DNA of 64,000 nt from Candidatus Bathyarchaeum tardum (GCA_029762755.1 JARVGH010000001.1:434001-498000); one strand, 5' to 3'. Shown: positions 52,561-62,541, counted from the first letter of the stretch. Numbers and translations are program-made. The notes: generated by a model from the letters alone, not told the origin.

Positions 52561-53727
52561 CTATTGAACAATTGATGCATCTACAGAACTTGTTATTAAT
52601 GTCGAGTTTTCATTCAAATGAATGCGAAGATACCTTCCATACTCAAACCAGCAGTCTTTATCTATATTAGTAACTAATGTTTCTGCCATCATATCTTGGA
52701 ATTTTTCATAAAACTCATTAGCGTCGTTTTCAGAGTCCCAAACAATGTTCCAAGTGAAAATAAATTCATCCCCATTTTCGTAGTAACTAAACAGGTCGCC
52801 TCCCCATCCTTCTGCTGCTGTTTTTGCGTCTTCTGTAGAAATCCAATGGTCTAGCATAACGTAAACAAAGTATTCGCCGAAACTGTCAGTTTTTGTTAAA
52901 CTCCAGTTTCCGGTTACTGTGGGGGCTCGAACTGTCTGAGCATTTTCTTGGGAAAAATATTTTTCTGGATGCATTATTTGTTCTGTAGTATTTGGCAAAA
53001 TACTATATGCTTGGTTTACTGCTTCCCAACCTCCCTGTTGGTATATTGCTTTGACAAATTCTACACCGTAACGGTAAACAAACCTGTTTAGCCTATCAAT
53101 TGTTTTAGGAATGCTCGATGATCTTGGCATTGTAACTTCTGCAGAAGGTGGCACTACCCCGTTATTTTTGTAAGTATCTGCCATTAGGGTGGCGTCCCCT
53201 TCTTTGAGGGCACTTAATGCTTTGTTTGCGTCAATTGTGGTACTTTGAGGCAAAGAATAGTTATCTTGCATAATATGGGTTAGCTCGTGAACAAAAGTTG
53301 CAGTAACACTGGAGTTTTGAGTTATGTCAAAATTGTCCTCAACAACATAGATATTGCCTTTCCATTTAGCAGCATGATACATTCCCGTCCAAGACAGCTT
53401 AATCTCGTATAAATCAGCATCCTGCGGGATCATAAACAAATCCTTGTACGTGTTTTCTTCTATTATCGTCTGTTTTGTGTCGATGTATCCAACTCCCCAG
53501 TTTTCAATAACCCAACTTTGATTTACTACTTCTAAAACCACTTCCCGAACAGATTCCCCCCTGATTTTTTGATATTCAACCCGTGCATTATCTAGTAGCT
53601 GCTCCGCCCAAACCTTGTATTCTTCACCTGTAGGACCCTGATTAAACAACAGAAGCCATATGCTAGCAAAACTTACAAGCAGAACTGTAACAAGACACGC
53701 AACAAAAACAGTTTTTCTTTTTTCCAG
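52561..53727 (-). CDS. Membrane-anchored zinc metallopeptidase (HExxH)
   Basis: The protein carries HELTH (SVTATFVHELTHIMQDNY) with a downstream acidic helix (LKEGDATLMADTY), the gluzincin-type zinc site with Glu as third ligand. The first canonical start (TTG 53649) begins after a hydrophobic segment, while the same frame upstream encodes EKRKTVFVACLVTVLLVSFA, a clear signal anchor. No ATG, GTG or TTG exists there. CTG 53727, ten bases after AGGAGA, would give the full protein (about 388 residues). Alternatively an indel in the A6 run near 53719-53724 would join it to ATG 53757-region coding. Likely acts outside the membrane. Substrate unknown. Confidence 0.72.
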   Translation of the reverse strand: MEKRKTVFVACLVTVLLVSFASIWLLLFNQGPTGEEYKVWAEQLLDNARVEYQKIRGESVREVVLEVVNQSWVIENWGVGYIDTKQTIIEENTYKDLFMIPQDADLYEIKLSWTGMYHAAKWKGNIYVVEDNFDITQNSSVTATFVHELTHIMQDNYSLPQSTTIDANKALSALKEGDATLMADTYKNNGVVPPSAEVTMPRSSSIPKTIDRLNRFVYRYGVEFVKAIYQQGGWEAVNQAYSILPNTTEQIMHPEKYFSQENAQTVRAPTVTGNWSLTKTDSFGEYFVYVMLDHWISTEDAKTAAEGWGGDLFSYYENGDEFIFTWNIVWDSENDANEFYEKFQDMMAETLVTNIDKDCWFEYGRYLRIHLNENSTLITSSVDASIVQ

Positions 53728-53926
53728 ATTTGCTTACTCTCCTAACAAAGTAAACTGACATTTTACAGATTACTTTTACTGTTTTTTATGTATCAGGTTT
53801 TGACATATTTTTGAAGCTAGAATTTCTCTTTTTATAATCTCATTACAACTGCTAATTGTTCACGTCCAAATTCTAAAACAACAAACAAAGGACGCATTGA
53901 ACCAAATAAAAAGCCTGTGCTAAAAA

Positions 53927-54439
53927 ATGGATAAACAAATGCGGTCAATAATTACAGCTATAGGCTTGAAACTTCACAATGTTGAAGATTTCTTAACTGA
54001 TCATCTTAGTTTACAGGAATATTGGCTAAAACGTTCAAGTGCAGTTGTAATCGATTATTTTGTTGTCTTGATAGCAACTGGAATAATATGGCCTAGTTTT
54101 CGTTTTCTTGAATTTGTTTTAGCTTCTGGCATCTTATCTTTGGTATATTTTTCAGTAATGGAAACACGTTTTGGTTATACTTTAGGAAAAAAAGTATTCT
54201 CTCTTAAAGTAATAACCTCAAAAAAACATAAACCAACATTGAAGACAAGTTTAATCCGAAACCTAAGCAAATTCAACGCCATTTTGCTCCTTGTCGACAC
54301 AATTATCGGATTTTCTTCCAAACGTCATCAAAAATACGTTGATAGAATCGCAAAAACAATTGTTATAGAAACATCAATTTCCCCGGAAAAACCAATTTCT
54401 GAAGCAATCTATTATGAACAAGCAACTAAACTTTCTTGA
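53927..54439 (+). CDS. RDD-family membrane protein
   Basis: The 170-residue protein has the RDD features: LKRSSAVVIDYFVVLIATG (Arg and Asp in helix one), a second helix, ETRFGYTLGKKVFSLKVITS and a final helix region with LKTSLIRNLSKFNAI. Unlike the gene at 10938-11525 it has no zinc ribbon; its N-terminal 35 residues are soluble. Function is unknown. ATG 53927 is the start. Confidence 0.78.
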   Translation: MDKQMRSIITAIGLKLHNVEDFLTDHLSLQEYWLKRSSAVVIDYFVVLIATGIIWPSFRFLEFVLASGILSLVYFSVMETRFGYTLGKKVFSLKVITSKKHKPTLKTSLIRNLSKFNAILLLVDTIIGFSSKRHQKYVDRIAKTIVIETSISPEKPISEAIYYEQATKLS

Positions 54440-54743
54440 AATGCTTTTAACTTGTTAATTCTATTCAACTATTGAGTTGTTGAGTTTTTTATGATGTGCA
54501 ATCTATGAACTTGGTTATAGTTCGAAATAAGCCCTTGATTTAATTATGGATAATTCTTTTTTTGAGACTTTCTTTAGAAAAAACTGATGAGTTCTTAAGT
54601 GACCAATTTGTATTTTTTATTGGTAGCATTTTCTTAATGGGTTCTGGCAAGATTGTGCTTTTGTCCTCCGTTGAGTTTTCTATCATTTATCAATGTAATG
54701 GAGGGAAAAGTAAAGATTGTCATCCTTTGGGCTTGAGTTTGAA
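54440..54743. other. Mostly gene-free region
   Basis: About 300 bases between the RDD gene and a small gene. A frame at 54562-54771 has no family resemblance and overlaps the better-supported small gene, so I do not call it. GGAGGG at about 54701 may be the ribosome binding site of that gene. Confidence 0.4.
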
Positions 54744-54917
54744 ATGCAACACAGACTTATTCGGAAATTAGAGAAAGCTGGGGCTACTTCTGTAGAAACT
54801 GCAGTAACCTTTCAAGAAGCTAATCTAGATGACCAAGAAGAATACTGGTTAAGCTATTTTGCAGGGTCTTTTCTAGGCAAAATAAAAAAAACACAAAACC
54901 GACACTACTACGTATAA
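54744..54917 (+). CDS. Small conserved-looking charged protein
   Basis: The 57-residue product from ATG 54744 begins MQHRLIRKLEKAGATSVETA and continues with an acidic stretch (EANLDDQEEYW) and a basic end (GKIKKTQNRHYYV). The pattern (helix, AGATS turn, DxQExYW, then a beta hairpin ending) looks like a small archaeal protein of unknown function, possibly with a winged-helix-like shape. TTG 54717, eleven bases after GGAGGG, would add nine residues. It ends shortly before the tRNA-Cys region. Confidence 0.55.
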   Translation: MQHRLIRKLEKAGATSVETAVTFQEANLDDQEEYWLSYFAGSFLGKIKKTQNRHYYV

Positions 54918-55101
54918 TCAATTGGACAACTGTTGACTAAACTTTTTAGTCTCAGTCTTAACCATTTGATTCAATTCCACTTTTACATTTTAATAATTTT
55001 TCAAAATCATAGAATAACTTACTTAATATTGGTTGACTTTTCCGCCTAAGTTTGAGATAACAAAAAAGAAGTACTATCGTTCGCGCTCACAAATTTAGTT
55101 A

Positions 55102-55177
55102 TGGAGGTGGGGAAGGGAATTGAACCCTTATAGAGCAACTCTGCAGGCTGCCGCCTAAACCATTCAGCCACCCCACC
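55102..55177 (-). tRNA. tRNA-Cys (GCA)
   Basis: Minus-strand sequence folds into a full cloverleaf: acceptor GGTGGGG pairs with CCCCACC, D-arm GCTGAATGG, anticodon stem GCAGC/GTTGC with loop CTGCAGA (anticodon GCA), T-arm AAGGG-TTCAATT-CCCTT, discriminator T, and encoded CCA (55102-55104). U73 is the usual discriminator of tRNA-Cys. No intron. Confidence 0.93.
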
Positions 55178-55248
55178 AGAGGCTAAATTGCAATGTTAAA
55201 AAAAACTAATAACCTTATCGTTGCTGAAGTTGCTCAAAGGCTACACTG

Positions 55249-55392
55249 TTACTTTAAATATTTTTCTGGGTCTTCGTCAAAGGCGATTTTGCATCCCGGT
55301 GCGCAAAAGTAATAGGTTTTGCCTTTGTAGTTGCTTTTGTGTTTAGCTGTTTTTTCATCTACGGTCATTTTACAGATTGGGTCTATTGCCAA
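55249..55392 (-). CDS. YHS-domain mini-protein
   Basis: A 47-residue gene from TTG 55392, preceded by AAAGGAGGTG. The product has the YHS pattern with C-M: MAIDPICKMTVDEKTAKH, YKGKTYYFCAPGCKIAFDED, ending PEKYLK. YHS domains bind copper-like metals or heavy metals through C-x-x-C-type Cys in P-x-C-x-M and FCxxxC motifs. It lies directly downstream of the copper ATPase gene, 16 bases from its stop codon, and is probably its metal chaperone or sensor. Confidence 0.85.
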   Translation of the reverse strand: MAIDPICKMTVDEKTAKHKSNYKGKTYYFCAPGCKIAFDEDPEKYLK

Positions 55393-55408
55393 TTGTTTTT
55401 CACCTCCT

Positions 55409-57853
55409 TTAGTTTTGTTTTTCAAGTTTGGGTTTGAATCGTTTCAACAGGGACGCATTAATTACTACCGAAACCGAGCTTAGTGACATTGCAGCTGCAG
55501 CATAGGTGGGTTCTAAGAAATAGGGATTCAAAATGCCTGCTGCTACTGGAATCAATATAACGTTGTAGGCGAATGCCCAGAACAAGCCTTGTTTGATTTT
55601 GTTGATTGTAGCATTGCTGAGCTGGATGCTGGTTACTACGTCTCGTAGGTCATTTTTGACCAACACGATGTCTCCAGTTTCTATGGCTACGTCGGTTCCG
55701 CTTCCAACTGCGATTCCAATGTTTGCTTGAGCTAACGCTGGGGCATCATTTATTCCGTCTCCAACCATTGCTACTATTTTTCCTTCATCTTGAAGTCTTT
55801 TGATTTCTGAAGCTTTGTCTTTGGGCAAAACTTCTGCAAACACACGGTTTACTCCAATCTGTTTAGCGATGGCTTGCGCCGTTCGTTTGTTGTCCCCCGT
55901 GAGCATGATTACTTCAATCCCCATGTTTTGAAGGGTCTTAACTGCATCAACTGAATATTCCTTCAAAGTATCAGCAACAGCAATCACACCTGCAGCTTTT
56001 CCATCCACTGCAACAAGCATCGCAGTCTTGCCGTCCTCTTCCAAGGATTGCATCTTTTTTTCCAGTTCCTTGATGTCCACGTTGTTTTGTTCCATCAACT
56101 TTCGGGTGCCCAGCAAAACCTTCTTTTTGTTGTGTTCAACTTCAACGCCGTATCCTGGAATGGCATTAAACTTTTCAGGATCAGAAACTTTAATGTCCAT
56201 TTCTTGCGCTTTTTTTACAATTGCCTCTCCAAGTGGATGCTCTGAGTTTTTTTCAGCTATAGCTGCTAGTTTTAGTAGTTCTTCTTCGTCATGTTTGGTT
56301 TCTTTGGACGCTGAAACAGGAATAATGTCTGTGACTTCAGGTTCTCCTTTAGTCAAGGTTCCCGTTTTGTCAAAAACGATTGCTTGAAGTTTGTGGACTG
56401 TTTCTAAAGCTTCGCTGCTTTTGATTAGAACTCCGAATTCGGCTCCTTTTCCCACTCCGACCATGATTGCGGTTGGTGTAGCTAATCCCATGGCGCATGG
56501 GCAGGCGATGATTAGAACAGCAATGAATATGGTTAAAGCAAAAGTAAACTCTGCTGCCACAAGATACCAAACGAAAAATGATATGGTTGCAGCAATTAAG
56601 ACCATTGGCACAAAGTAGCTACTGACTGCGTCTACCATGCGTTGGATTGGGGCTTTAGAACCCAAGGCGTTTTCTACAAGTTTGATAATCTGAGCCAGTA
56701 CCGTGTCAGAGCCAACTTTTGTTGCTTTGAATTTGAGCATACCTGTTTTGTTTATTGTTGCTCCAACAACTGAATCTCCAACCTTTTTTTCTACAGGAAT
56801 GCTTTCTCCAGTGATTACTTTCTCATCTACTCCTGAATATCCGTCAGTGACTACTCCGTCAACAGGGATTTTTTCTCCCGGGCGAACAATTACAATGTCT
56901 CCAACTTGAACGTCTTCAACTGGGACCTCGGTTTCTTTTCCGTTTCTGATTATTCGGGCTGTTTTGGCTCGTAATCCCATGAGCTTGCGTATAGCTGCTG
57001 AAGTTCTGCCTTTAGCAATGGCTTCTAGGAGTTTTCCTAGAACAAGAAACATCATCAGGGACACGGCGGTGGTATAGTATAGTTTTCCTCCTCCAAAGAA
57101 TGTGACATAGACACTGTAGAAGTAAGCCGCGGAAGTGCCCAGTGTAACTAGCACGTCCATGTTTGGGTTTTTGTTTTTTATTGCCTTATACGCGCCCGTG
57201 AAGAACTGGTGCCCAACTAGGAAATGAACTGGAGTTGATAAAACAAACAAGAGCAAAGGAACAAAATTGTCGATAGGCAAAGCAGGTAACGAAAACGGAA
57301 GAAACCGTGCATTGCTGTACAATACTACCGGAATGGTTAATGCAACCGAAAAAATTAGCTTATTTTTCAGGGAACGTATTTCGTTTTCTCGTTCTTTTTG
57401 TTCAGCATCTTGGATTCCTCCTTCGGGTTCCAAAACGTCGTATCCAACTTCTCGAATAACCTTTTTTATGGCTTCTAAACTAACCTGAGCCGGATTAAAC
57501 TCAACAAATGCCGATTCAGTGGCAAAATTAACCGCCGCCTTGTAAACGCCTTCTTTTTTGTTCAATGCTTTTTCTATAGCTTGAGCACACATGGTGCAAT
57601 GCATTCCACTGAGTTTGAAGGTAACTTCTTGATGAATGACCTTGTATCCAATTTCGGTGATGGTGTCTTCAATGGTTTGTTGGTCTACAACTGTTGGGTC
57701 GTAGTCTATGCTTGCTTTTTCTGAAGCCAGGTTAATTGTCGCATTAATTACCCCCTTCATTTTAGACAACCGTTTTTCTATGGTCTGAACACAAGTTGCA
57801 CAATGCATTTCTCCAATGTTCAGAACAATCCGTTTCTTTTGTTGATCAGCCAT
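55409..57853 (-). CDS. copA: Copper-translocating P-type ATPase
   Basis: The 814-residue P1B ATPase has two N-terminal heavy-metal-associated domains with CATC (C18, C21) and CTMC (C86, C89), eight membrane helices, the CPC ion motif ([16 protein letters not shown], about 450), the phosphorylation motif [10 protein letters not shown] (about 493), the [13 protein letters not shown] nucleotide site and [13 protein letters not shown]. These mark copper (CopA/CopB-like) transport. It is followed by a YHS mini-gene in the same operon. The start ATG 57853 is adequate. A weak inverted repeat (GCATG/CATGC, 57937-57958) lies upstream and may bind a copper regulator. Confidence 0.95.
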   Translation of the reverse strand: MADQQKKRIVLNIGEMHCATCVQTIEKRLSKMKGVINATINLASEKASIDYDPTVVDQQTIEDTITEIGYKVIHQEVTFKLSGMHCTMCAQAIEKALNKKEGVYKAAVNFATESAFVEFNPAQVSLEAIKKVIREVGYDVLEPEGGIQDAEQKERENEIRSLKNKLIFSVALTIPVVLYSNARFLPFSLPALPIDNFVPLLLFVLSTPVHFLVGHQFFTGAYKAIKNKNPNMDVLVTLGTSAAYFYSVYVTFFGGGKLYYTTAVSLMMFLVLGKLLEAIAKGRTSAAIRKLMGLRAKTARIIRNGKETEVPVEDVQVGDIVIVRPGEKIPVDGVVTDGYSGVDEKVITGESIPVEKKVGDSVVGATINKTGMLKFKATKVGSDTVLAQIIKLVENALGSKAPIQRMVDAVSSYFVPMVLIAATISFFVWYLVAAEFTFALTIFIAVLIIACPCAMGLATPTAIMVGVGKGAEFGVLIKSSEALETVHKLQAIVFDKTGTLTKGEPEVTDIIPVSASKETKHDEEELLKLAAIAEKNSEHPLGEAIVKKAQEMDIKVSDPEKFNAIPGYGVEVEHNKKKVLLGTRKLMEQNNVDIKELEKKMQSLEEDGKTAMLVAVDGKAAGVIAVADTLKEYSVDAVKTLQNMGIEVIMLTGDNKRTAQAIAKQIGVNRVFAEVLPKDKASEIKRLQDEGKIVAMVGDGINDAPALAQANIGIAVGSGTDVAIETGDIVLVKNDLRDVVTSIQLSNATINKIKQGLFWAFAYNVILIPVAAGILNPYFLEPTYAAAAMSLSSVSVVINASLLKRFKPKLEKQN

Positions 57854-58132
57854 TTTATTTTCCTACCCTTTTTTGTCCAAGCATTCGTGAGTTGGCTAGT
57901 TTTGTTGTTATTTTTTGAATTAACGATAATCAGGTGCATGAGTTGCTTGGCACATGCTTTACTGTAATGAATGTTTTCGAACGTATTTAATCATATTCTT
58001 TCTAGATAAAACTTTAACCTTCATGTCAACTGTATTGTTAAGAGCCTAGAAACTGTAAACCATAATGTTTTAATGATGCCCATCAACTGAGAATCTAAAT
58101 GCAAACTTACTTTTGTGGAGGTGAATGTGGTA

Positions 58133-58459
58133 ATGGAACATAAAGACGTGGTAGCGTTGACTTCTTCATCTTTTGACAGTTTCATAAATTCGGATGTACC
58201 TGTATTAGTTGATTTCTGGGCAGACTGGTGCATGCCCTGCAGAATGATGGCTCCTGTAATGGAAGAACTCGCAAAAGCATACGCTGGAAAAGCAAAATTT
58301 GGAAAAGTAAACGTGGACGAAAACAACCAAATTTCTGGACGTTACGGAATCATGAGCATCCCACACTTTTTGATATTCAAGAACGGACAAGTTGTCCAAA
58401 AAATCGTAGGCGCAGTAGGTCGCGGACCCCTAGAAGACGCCCTTAAACAGCACATGTAA
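58133..58459 (+). CDS. trx: Thioredoxin
   Basis: The 108-residue protein has the thioredoxin fold with active site WCMPC (VLVDFWADWCMPCRMMAPVM), the cis-Pro loop SIPHFLIFKNG, and a C-terminal helix. The redox pair is a disulphide reductant. The inserted Met between W-C and P-C (CMPC instead of CGPC) raises the redox potential in some related proteins. ATG 58133 follows GGAGGTG; GTG 58115 would add six residues. It is the first gene of a possible pair with the AcoX-like gene downstream. Confidence 0.9.
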   Translation: MEHKDVVALTSSSFDSFINSDVPVLVDFWADWCMPCRMMAPVMEELAKAYAGKAKFGKVNVDENNQISGRYGIMSIPHFLIFKNGQVVQKIVGAVGRGPLEDALKQHM

Positions 58460-58503
58460 TATACGTTAAGTCAGTAAATGCTCAACACAGAAGGAAAGAA
58501 TCG

Positions 58504-59640
58504 TTGACGCAAGCAGACCCTCAAAACAGGTTCAAAAAAACAGTAGGTTTTATTGTTAACCCGATCGCAGGCATGGGCGGAGCAGTTGGACTAAAAGGTA
58601 CCGACGGCACCGAAATTCTAAAAAAAGCGGTTGCCCTTGGTGCAAAAGCCGTTGCTCCTGCACGTGCAGAACTTTTTCTTAAAGAATTAGAACCAGTAAA
58701 AGAGGACATACTGCTATTAGTTGGTCCCGGATTGATGGGCGAAACTGAAGCAAAAAATCAAGGTTACGATTACAAAGTTTTTGGAGAACAAAAAACAAAC
58801 ACCAAACCCGAAGACACCGTAGCTGTTGCAAAAACTATTGCAGCCCAAAATGTTGACCTTCTAGTTTTTTGTGGAGGCGACGGAACAGCAAGAGACGTCC
58901 TAACAGCTGTTGATATAAAAACTCCTGTTTTGGGAGTACCAACTGGAGTAAAAATGCACAGTGCAGTTTTTGGAATAGACCCAAAATCAGCAGCACGAAT
59001 TGCTTCTCAGTATCTTTATGGCTTTTTGCCCTTATGGGAAGCCGAAGTCATGGATATAGATGAAGAAGAATTCCGTCACGGCAGGGTTTCTGCAAGATTG
59101 CATGGTTATTTGATTAGCCCATATGAACCCCATTTGATTCAAGGGGCTAAGATGGCGTCGCCCATGACGGAAAGTGAGTTGCGTAACCAAGCTGCTATGG
59201 CTGTTTATGTTATTGAAGAAATGAAAGAGGACGTGGTTTATATTGTGTCAGCGGGAACAACCACGCGAACTATCGGGGATCTTTTAGACCAAAAAAAGAG
59301 CCTTCTTGGTGTGGACCTTTTTGTTGACAAAAAAATTGTGGCAAAAGACGTGAACGAGCAACAAATCCTAGAAGCAATCGAAGGAAAAAAAGCCAAAATC
59401 ATTGTTACTCCCATCGGGGGTCAAGGTTTTGTTTTCGGCAGAGGAAACCAGCAGATAAGCCCAAAAGTAATACGCAAAGTGGGAAAAGAAAACATCATAG
59501 TAGTTGCAACGGAAAACAAAATGAAACACATAAGGCGTCTCAAAGTAGACACAGGGGATCCCAAACTAGACGCAGAGTTTGCTGGAACAATAAAAGTTGT
59601 AACCGATTATAACATCGAAAAAGTAATAAAAATTGAATAA
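58504..59640 (+). CDS. ATP-NAD/AcoX kinase-fold protein
   Basis: The 378-residue protein belongs to the AcoX family (COG3199) of NAD-kinase-fold proteins: VGFIVNPIAGMGGAVGLKGT at the start, the GGDGT-like LVFCGGDGTARDVLTAVD, and GVPTGVKMHSAVFG. A later part (about 230-370) has SAGTTTRTIGDLLDQKKSLLG. It may phosphorylate an unknown substrate or NAD. TTG 58504 is the start, 44 bases after the thioredoxin stop. A classical NadK is at 48680-49402, so this is unlikely to be the only NAD kinase. Confidence 0.85.
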   Translation: MTQADPQNRFKKTVGFIVNPIAGMGGAVGLKGTDGTEILKKAVALGAKAVAPARAELFLKELEPVKEDILLLVGPGLMGETEAKNQGYDYKVFGEQKTNTKPEDTVAVAKTIAAQNVDLLVFCGGDGTARDVLTAVDIKTPVLGVPTGVKMHSAVFGIDPKSAARIASQYLYGFLPLWEAEVMDIDEEEFRHGRVSARLHGYLISPYEPHLIQGAKMASPMTESELRNQAAMAVYVIEEMKEDVVYIVSAGTTTRTIGDLLDQKKSLLGVDLFVDKKIVAKDVNEQQILEAIEGKKAKIIVTPIGGQGFVFGRGNQQISPKVIRKVGKENIIVVATENKMKHIRRLKVDTGDPKLDAEFAGTIKVVTDYNIEKVIKIE

Positions 59641-59693
59641 TTAGACAAATAACTTAAGAATCGTGTTGAATTGGCGGTTTTAGAAAAAAAAGT

Positions 59694-59891
59694 ATGCGAA
59701 AAATTTCCAGAGGTGGAAACTTTATTGTTGATGCCGAAAAAATTGTTGCTAAGCAAAGATGTACAAAAACAGTTCACAACCAATTTGTTCAACACAATGA
59801 AGACATTGAAAAATTAGGTTTTTGCTCAATTTGTGCACGGCTTGGAGAAAATGAGCTTATCACTCACAGTAAGAAAGGAAAAACTGTTTAA
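59694..59891 (+). CDS. Hypothetical small protein with two-Cys motif
   Basis: The 65-residue frame from ATG 59694 (MRKISRGGNFIVDAEKIVAK) carries CSICARLGENE, a CxxC motif that could bind zinc. No ribosome binding site is strong, and no family is recognised. It overlaps nothing else in the window, so it may be a real small gene, but evidence is weak. Confidence 0.4.
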   Translation: MRKISRGGNFIVDAEKIVAKQRCTKTVHNQFVQHNEDIEKLGFCSICARLGENELITHSKKGKTV

Positions 59892-59905
59892 AAAAATATT
59901 GACTT

Positions 59906-60439
59906 TCAGGTTATTTGCCAAACACTGTAAACGTAATCTGTTTGCTCTGCGTTTGGTTCTCGAACGATTATTGTTCCCTCCAAACCCTTTCCAGAGTCAT
60001 CTTTTAAAACAAAGTACAATAAATCATAGTCAACTTGAGCACCAAAATTGTTAGGAGTTTTCCAAAAATCACTTTTTGTAGAGAAACGGTGAACAACTTT
60101 TAACATTCTCTCATTAGTTTTAAGTTCTCCTAGAACAGACGGATCTAAGGAATCTTCAATCTGGTCATTAACTTTATTTAGCAAATTATTGACAAATGAT
60201 ATGAACTCATTTTGTCCTTCCAAAGCAAAGAATTGTTCTGTTCCATTTTCGACAAGAAAAAATGACCAGTCACTCATGGGTTCGTATTTAATTTCAGAAT
60301 CCCAATTTTTTTTATTGATAAAATTCTCAACATCATCAATCCACGAAGTGTCCTTCGTAATTGATTGATGAGTAAACAACATCGAAATAATGATAATACA
60401 GGATACCAAAAAAATCGCAAAAAGATATTTTTTTTCCAT
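59906..60439 (-). CDS. Hypothetical membrane-anchored protein
   Basis: The 177-residue protein has a short N-terminal anchor (YLFAIFLVSCIIIISMLFTH) and an extracytoplasmic part with no recognised domain. The C-terminal strands (VDYDLLYFVLKDDSGKGLEG and TIIVREPNAEQTDYVYSVW) look beta-rich. The Cys in the anchor is not a clear lipobox. ATG 60439 is the start. It is AT-rich. Confidence 0.6.
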   Translation of the reverse strand: MEKKYLFAIFLVSCIIIISMLFTHQSITKDTSWIDDVENFINKKNWDSEIKYEPMSDWSFFLVENGTEQFFALEGQNEFISFVNNLLNKVNDQIEDSLDPSVLGELKTNERMLKVVHRFSTKSDFWKTPNNFGAQVDYDLLYFVLKDDSGKGLEGTIIVREPNAEQTDYVYSVWQIT

Positions 60440-60595
60440 ATAATCCCCAGTAATGTTATACTAAGATATACAATAGTATTTGTCATTCTAACTATAAAAA
60501 TTATAACAAAAATGAAAAATTATGCCACATTTATTTCAATGTGTTATTTTTGAAAGTAAATAAAAAAAGAGAGGAAAATTGAGACGATTTCATAA

Positions 60596-61480
60596 TCACT
60601 CACCTACATACCAGTCATAATAGTCACTGATGAAGTCGTGCTCCAGAGAGAATCCTGACCAATCATTAATTACATAACCAACTGGCCATGTATTCGTCGA
60701 CCATGATTGTGTTGTAACGTAAAAAACTTCGATGTCATAAGCTCTGAGATACGGAGTTTCAGGCCAACTCGTTTCATAGTAACCTTCATAGAAGTCCCAT
60801 CCTCCATGGTCATAGTTATCATCTTCTTGACTGTAAATTATAGGCCAGCTGCTATTGCCAAAGTTGTGAAGATATACAACCCATTCTCCTAAGCCACTGT
60901 TCCAAGCGATTCCAACCTCATAATATGTTCCAATACCATCTTGAGATAACCAGCCATCATTGTCAAGTTCATTGAAATAAATTTTTATTGCGAATCCTGG
61001 TTCATCGTTATGGTCCCAAATTCCCACATATCGTTCTAAACCGTAGCCTGATGTGTATCGGTATGTCGTAGCAACTTCAAGAGGACAAGGTTCTGGGGGT
61101 TTAAGTGTTGGAGCATATAACGTTCGATCTTCGTCTGTTCCTAGAGTTAATGACTCGTCAATATAGTGTCTAGCTAAAGCACCTTTTATCGTGGGTTGCC
61201 ACAATGGAGGGTACGTAATTTGGTTTATGTCAGCTCCCCATGCTTTATGCACTGAACGATACGTGTCACCTTTCGGGGGAGGGTTGTCAATATCACGTCT
61301 ATCTCCGTATTTTTCAGCAATTTCTTCTCGAATATCTTCAGATTTTGTGAAATCTGGTATTTTCACAGAAGTTGGTTTTTTGGAATAGGAAGTGGAGTAG
61401 GCAAAGGCACTTAAAGTAAAAGAGAAAACCATTAAAACGATCACTAATGATGATATGCAACATGCGGTTTTTTTATTCAA
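60596..61480 (-). CDS. Hypothetical secreted protein, aromatic-rich
   Basis: The 294-residue protein from TTG 61480, right after AAAGGAGGTGAG, starts with a signal peptide (TACCISSLVIVLMVFSFTLS, ending near AFAYST). The mature part is rich in Tyr, Trp, Asp and Gly (YRYTSGYGLERYVGIWDHND, WDFYEGYYETSWPETPYLRA), beta-rich, and resembles secreted bacterial proteins of the neprosin-like type, but this is not certain. It may bind or cut extracellular substrates. The two neighbours at 59906 and 61734 are also unassigned. Confidence 0.6.
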   Translation of the reverse strand: MNKKTACCISSLVIVLMVFSFTLSAFAYSTSYSKKPTSVKIPDFTKSEDIREEIAEKYGDRRDIDNPPPKGDTYRSVHKAWGADINQITYPPLWQPTIKGALARHYIDESLTLGTDEDRTLYAPTLKPPEPCPLEVATTYRYTSGYGLERYVGIWDHNDEPGFAIKIYFNELDNDGWLSQDGIGTYYEVGIAWNSGLGEWVVYLHNFGNSSWPIIYSQEDDNYDHGGWDFYEGYYETSWPETPYLRAYDIEVFYVTTQSWSTNTWPVGYVINDWSGFSLEHDFISDYYDWYVGE

Positions 61481-61706
61481 AATCTCACCTCCTTTATGAC
61501 AATTCAATTTTTACATAATGCGATTATGTAAGTAATAATTAAAAAAAACATAATTAATCAATTGCTGAATAATGACGATGTTTTTCTTCAGCGATAAACA
61601 TTAATCGTTGAATTGGAGAAAATGGATTTTAAAAACTAACTAAAAAATTTATATTTAGTATATCACATATCTTAATATATGTCTTATTAGATAGTTTGCG
61701 TAACGA

Positions 61707-62123
61707 TTGTATGCAGTATTTGGGGGGACATTAATTTCAGTAAAAACAAAATTGGCTATAATTGCAATAATATATAGAACTTCAGAAAAAAGAGACCAAA
61801 TTATTGCCGCAACATCGATCCAGCAAATTAGAGATGAATTAAAACAAAGATATAACAAAGATTTGTCGGAAAGATGGATATTAGACATCATTAAAAGTCT
61901 GGGAAAGATTGTAATTAAACAGAAAGACCCTCGAAACCGACGGAAGACACTTTATCGAATAAATCCGAGCATGATAGAAAACACATTAATTACCCTTATC
62001 AAATTTAATAACACAACAAGAAACAATAATCCCTATTTTGAAGGGATCCTATCTTCCATGACTTCAGAAGAAACAAGTAAGTTCTTGGCAATTGGACATC
62101 AAAACACTTTCAAGACATCGTAA
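61707..62123 (+). CDS. Small winged-helix-like DNA-binding protein
   Basis: The frame runs from TTG 61707 or, more likely, from a start after GGGGGG at 61722-61727 (ATT 61734 in this frame would be a near-cognate start; TTG 61707 is the canonical option). The product has a wHTH pattern: TSIQQIRDELKQRYNKDLSE, RWILDIIKSLGKIVIKQKDP, RNRRKTLYRINPSM. It ends with a helical tail (EGILSSMTSEETSKFLAIG). It is a possible local regulator of the gene-poor, AT-rich surroundings. TATA-like sequences (TTAATATATG) lie at 61672-61681. Confidence 0.55.
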   Translation: MYAVFGGTLISVKTKLAIIAIIYRTSEKRDQIIAATSIQQIRDELKQRYNKDLSERWILDIIKSLGKIVIKQKDPRNRRKTLYRINPSMIENTLITLIKFNNTTRNNNPYFEGILSSMTSEETSKFLAIGHQNTFKTS

Positions 62124-62541
62124 CAATTAGATTGAGTGACATAATTTTTAAAAGTTTCTTTAACTCTTTTGATTCGTTCGATATCTTTAGTAGATGGTGT
62201 TCATTTCATATCTGCTTCAATAGCATTCCATTGTGTTTTAATTAATGGACGTATTGGTTTTGGAAGCGTTTCTTTTCACCTAACTAATATCATCCTAGTA
62301 TCAAACTGTTAATAAATTTTATGTTGTAATTGTAAACTTATGCATAAAAATAATGGGAAAATGAAGAAAAATAATGGAAAAACAAAAGAATTGACATTAT
62401 TTTTTTGGGTTTTCTAACCGAAACGAAAAACAATAAAAAGAGTAGAATAAGAAAAAAGAAAAACTATAATAAAAATAAATAAAGAAATAACTATAAATTC
62501 TGTCGTGAAAGTTGTTTTTGTAACAATTGGATGTGGCATGT
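62124..62541. other. Gene-free AT-rich region upstream of cooC-like gene
   Basis: About 400 bases of A/T-rich sequence with long A-runs (62340-62475) and no supported ORF. It must contain the promoter of the cooC-like gene, but I cannot place a clear TATA box. Confidence 0.4.

Noticed and set aside
54562-54771. Possible 69-residue gene on the plus strand
   Set aside because: No ribosome binding site or family resemblance, and it overlaps the better-supported small gene in another frame.
57937-57958. GCATG/CATGC inverted repeat as a copper-regulator operator
   Set aside because: Only 5-bp arms, which is common by chance; it is mentioned with copA but not called as a site.
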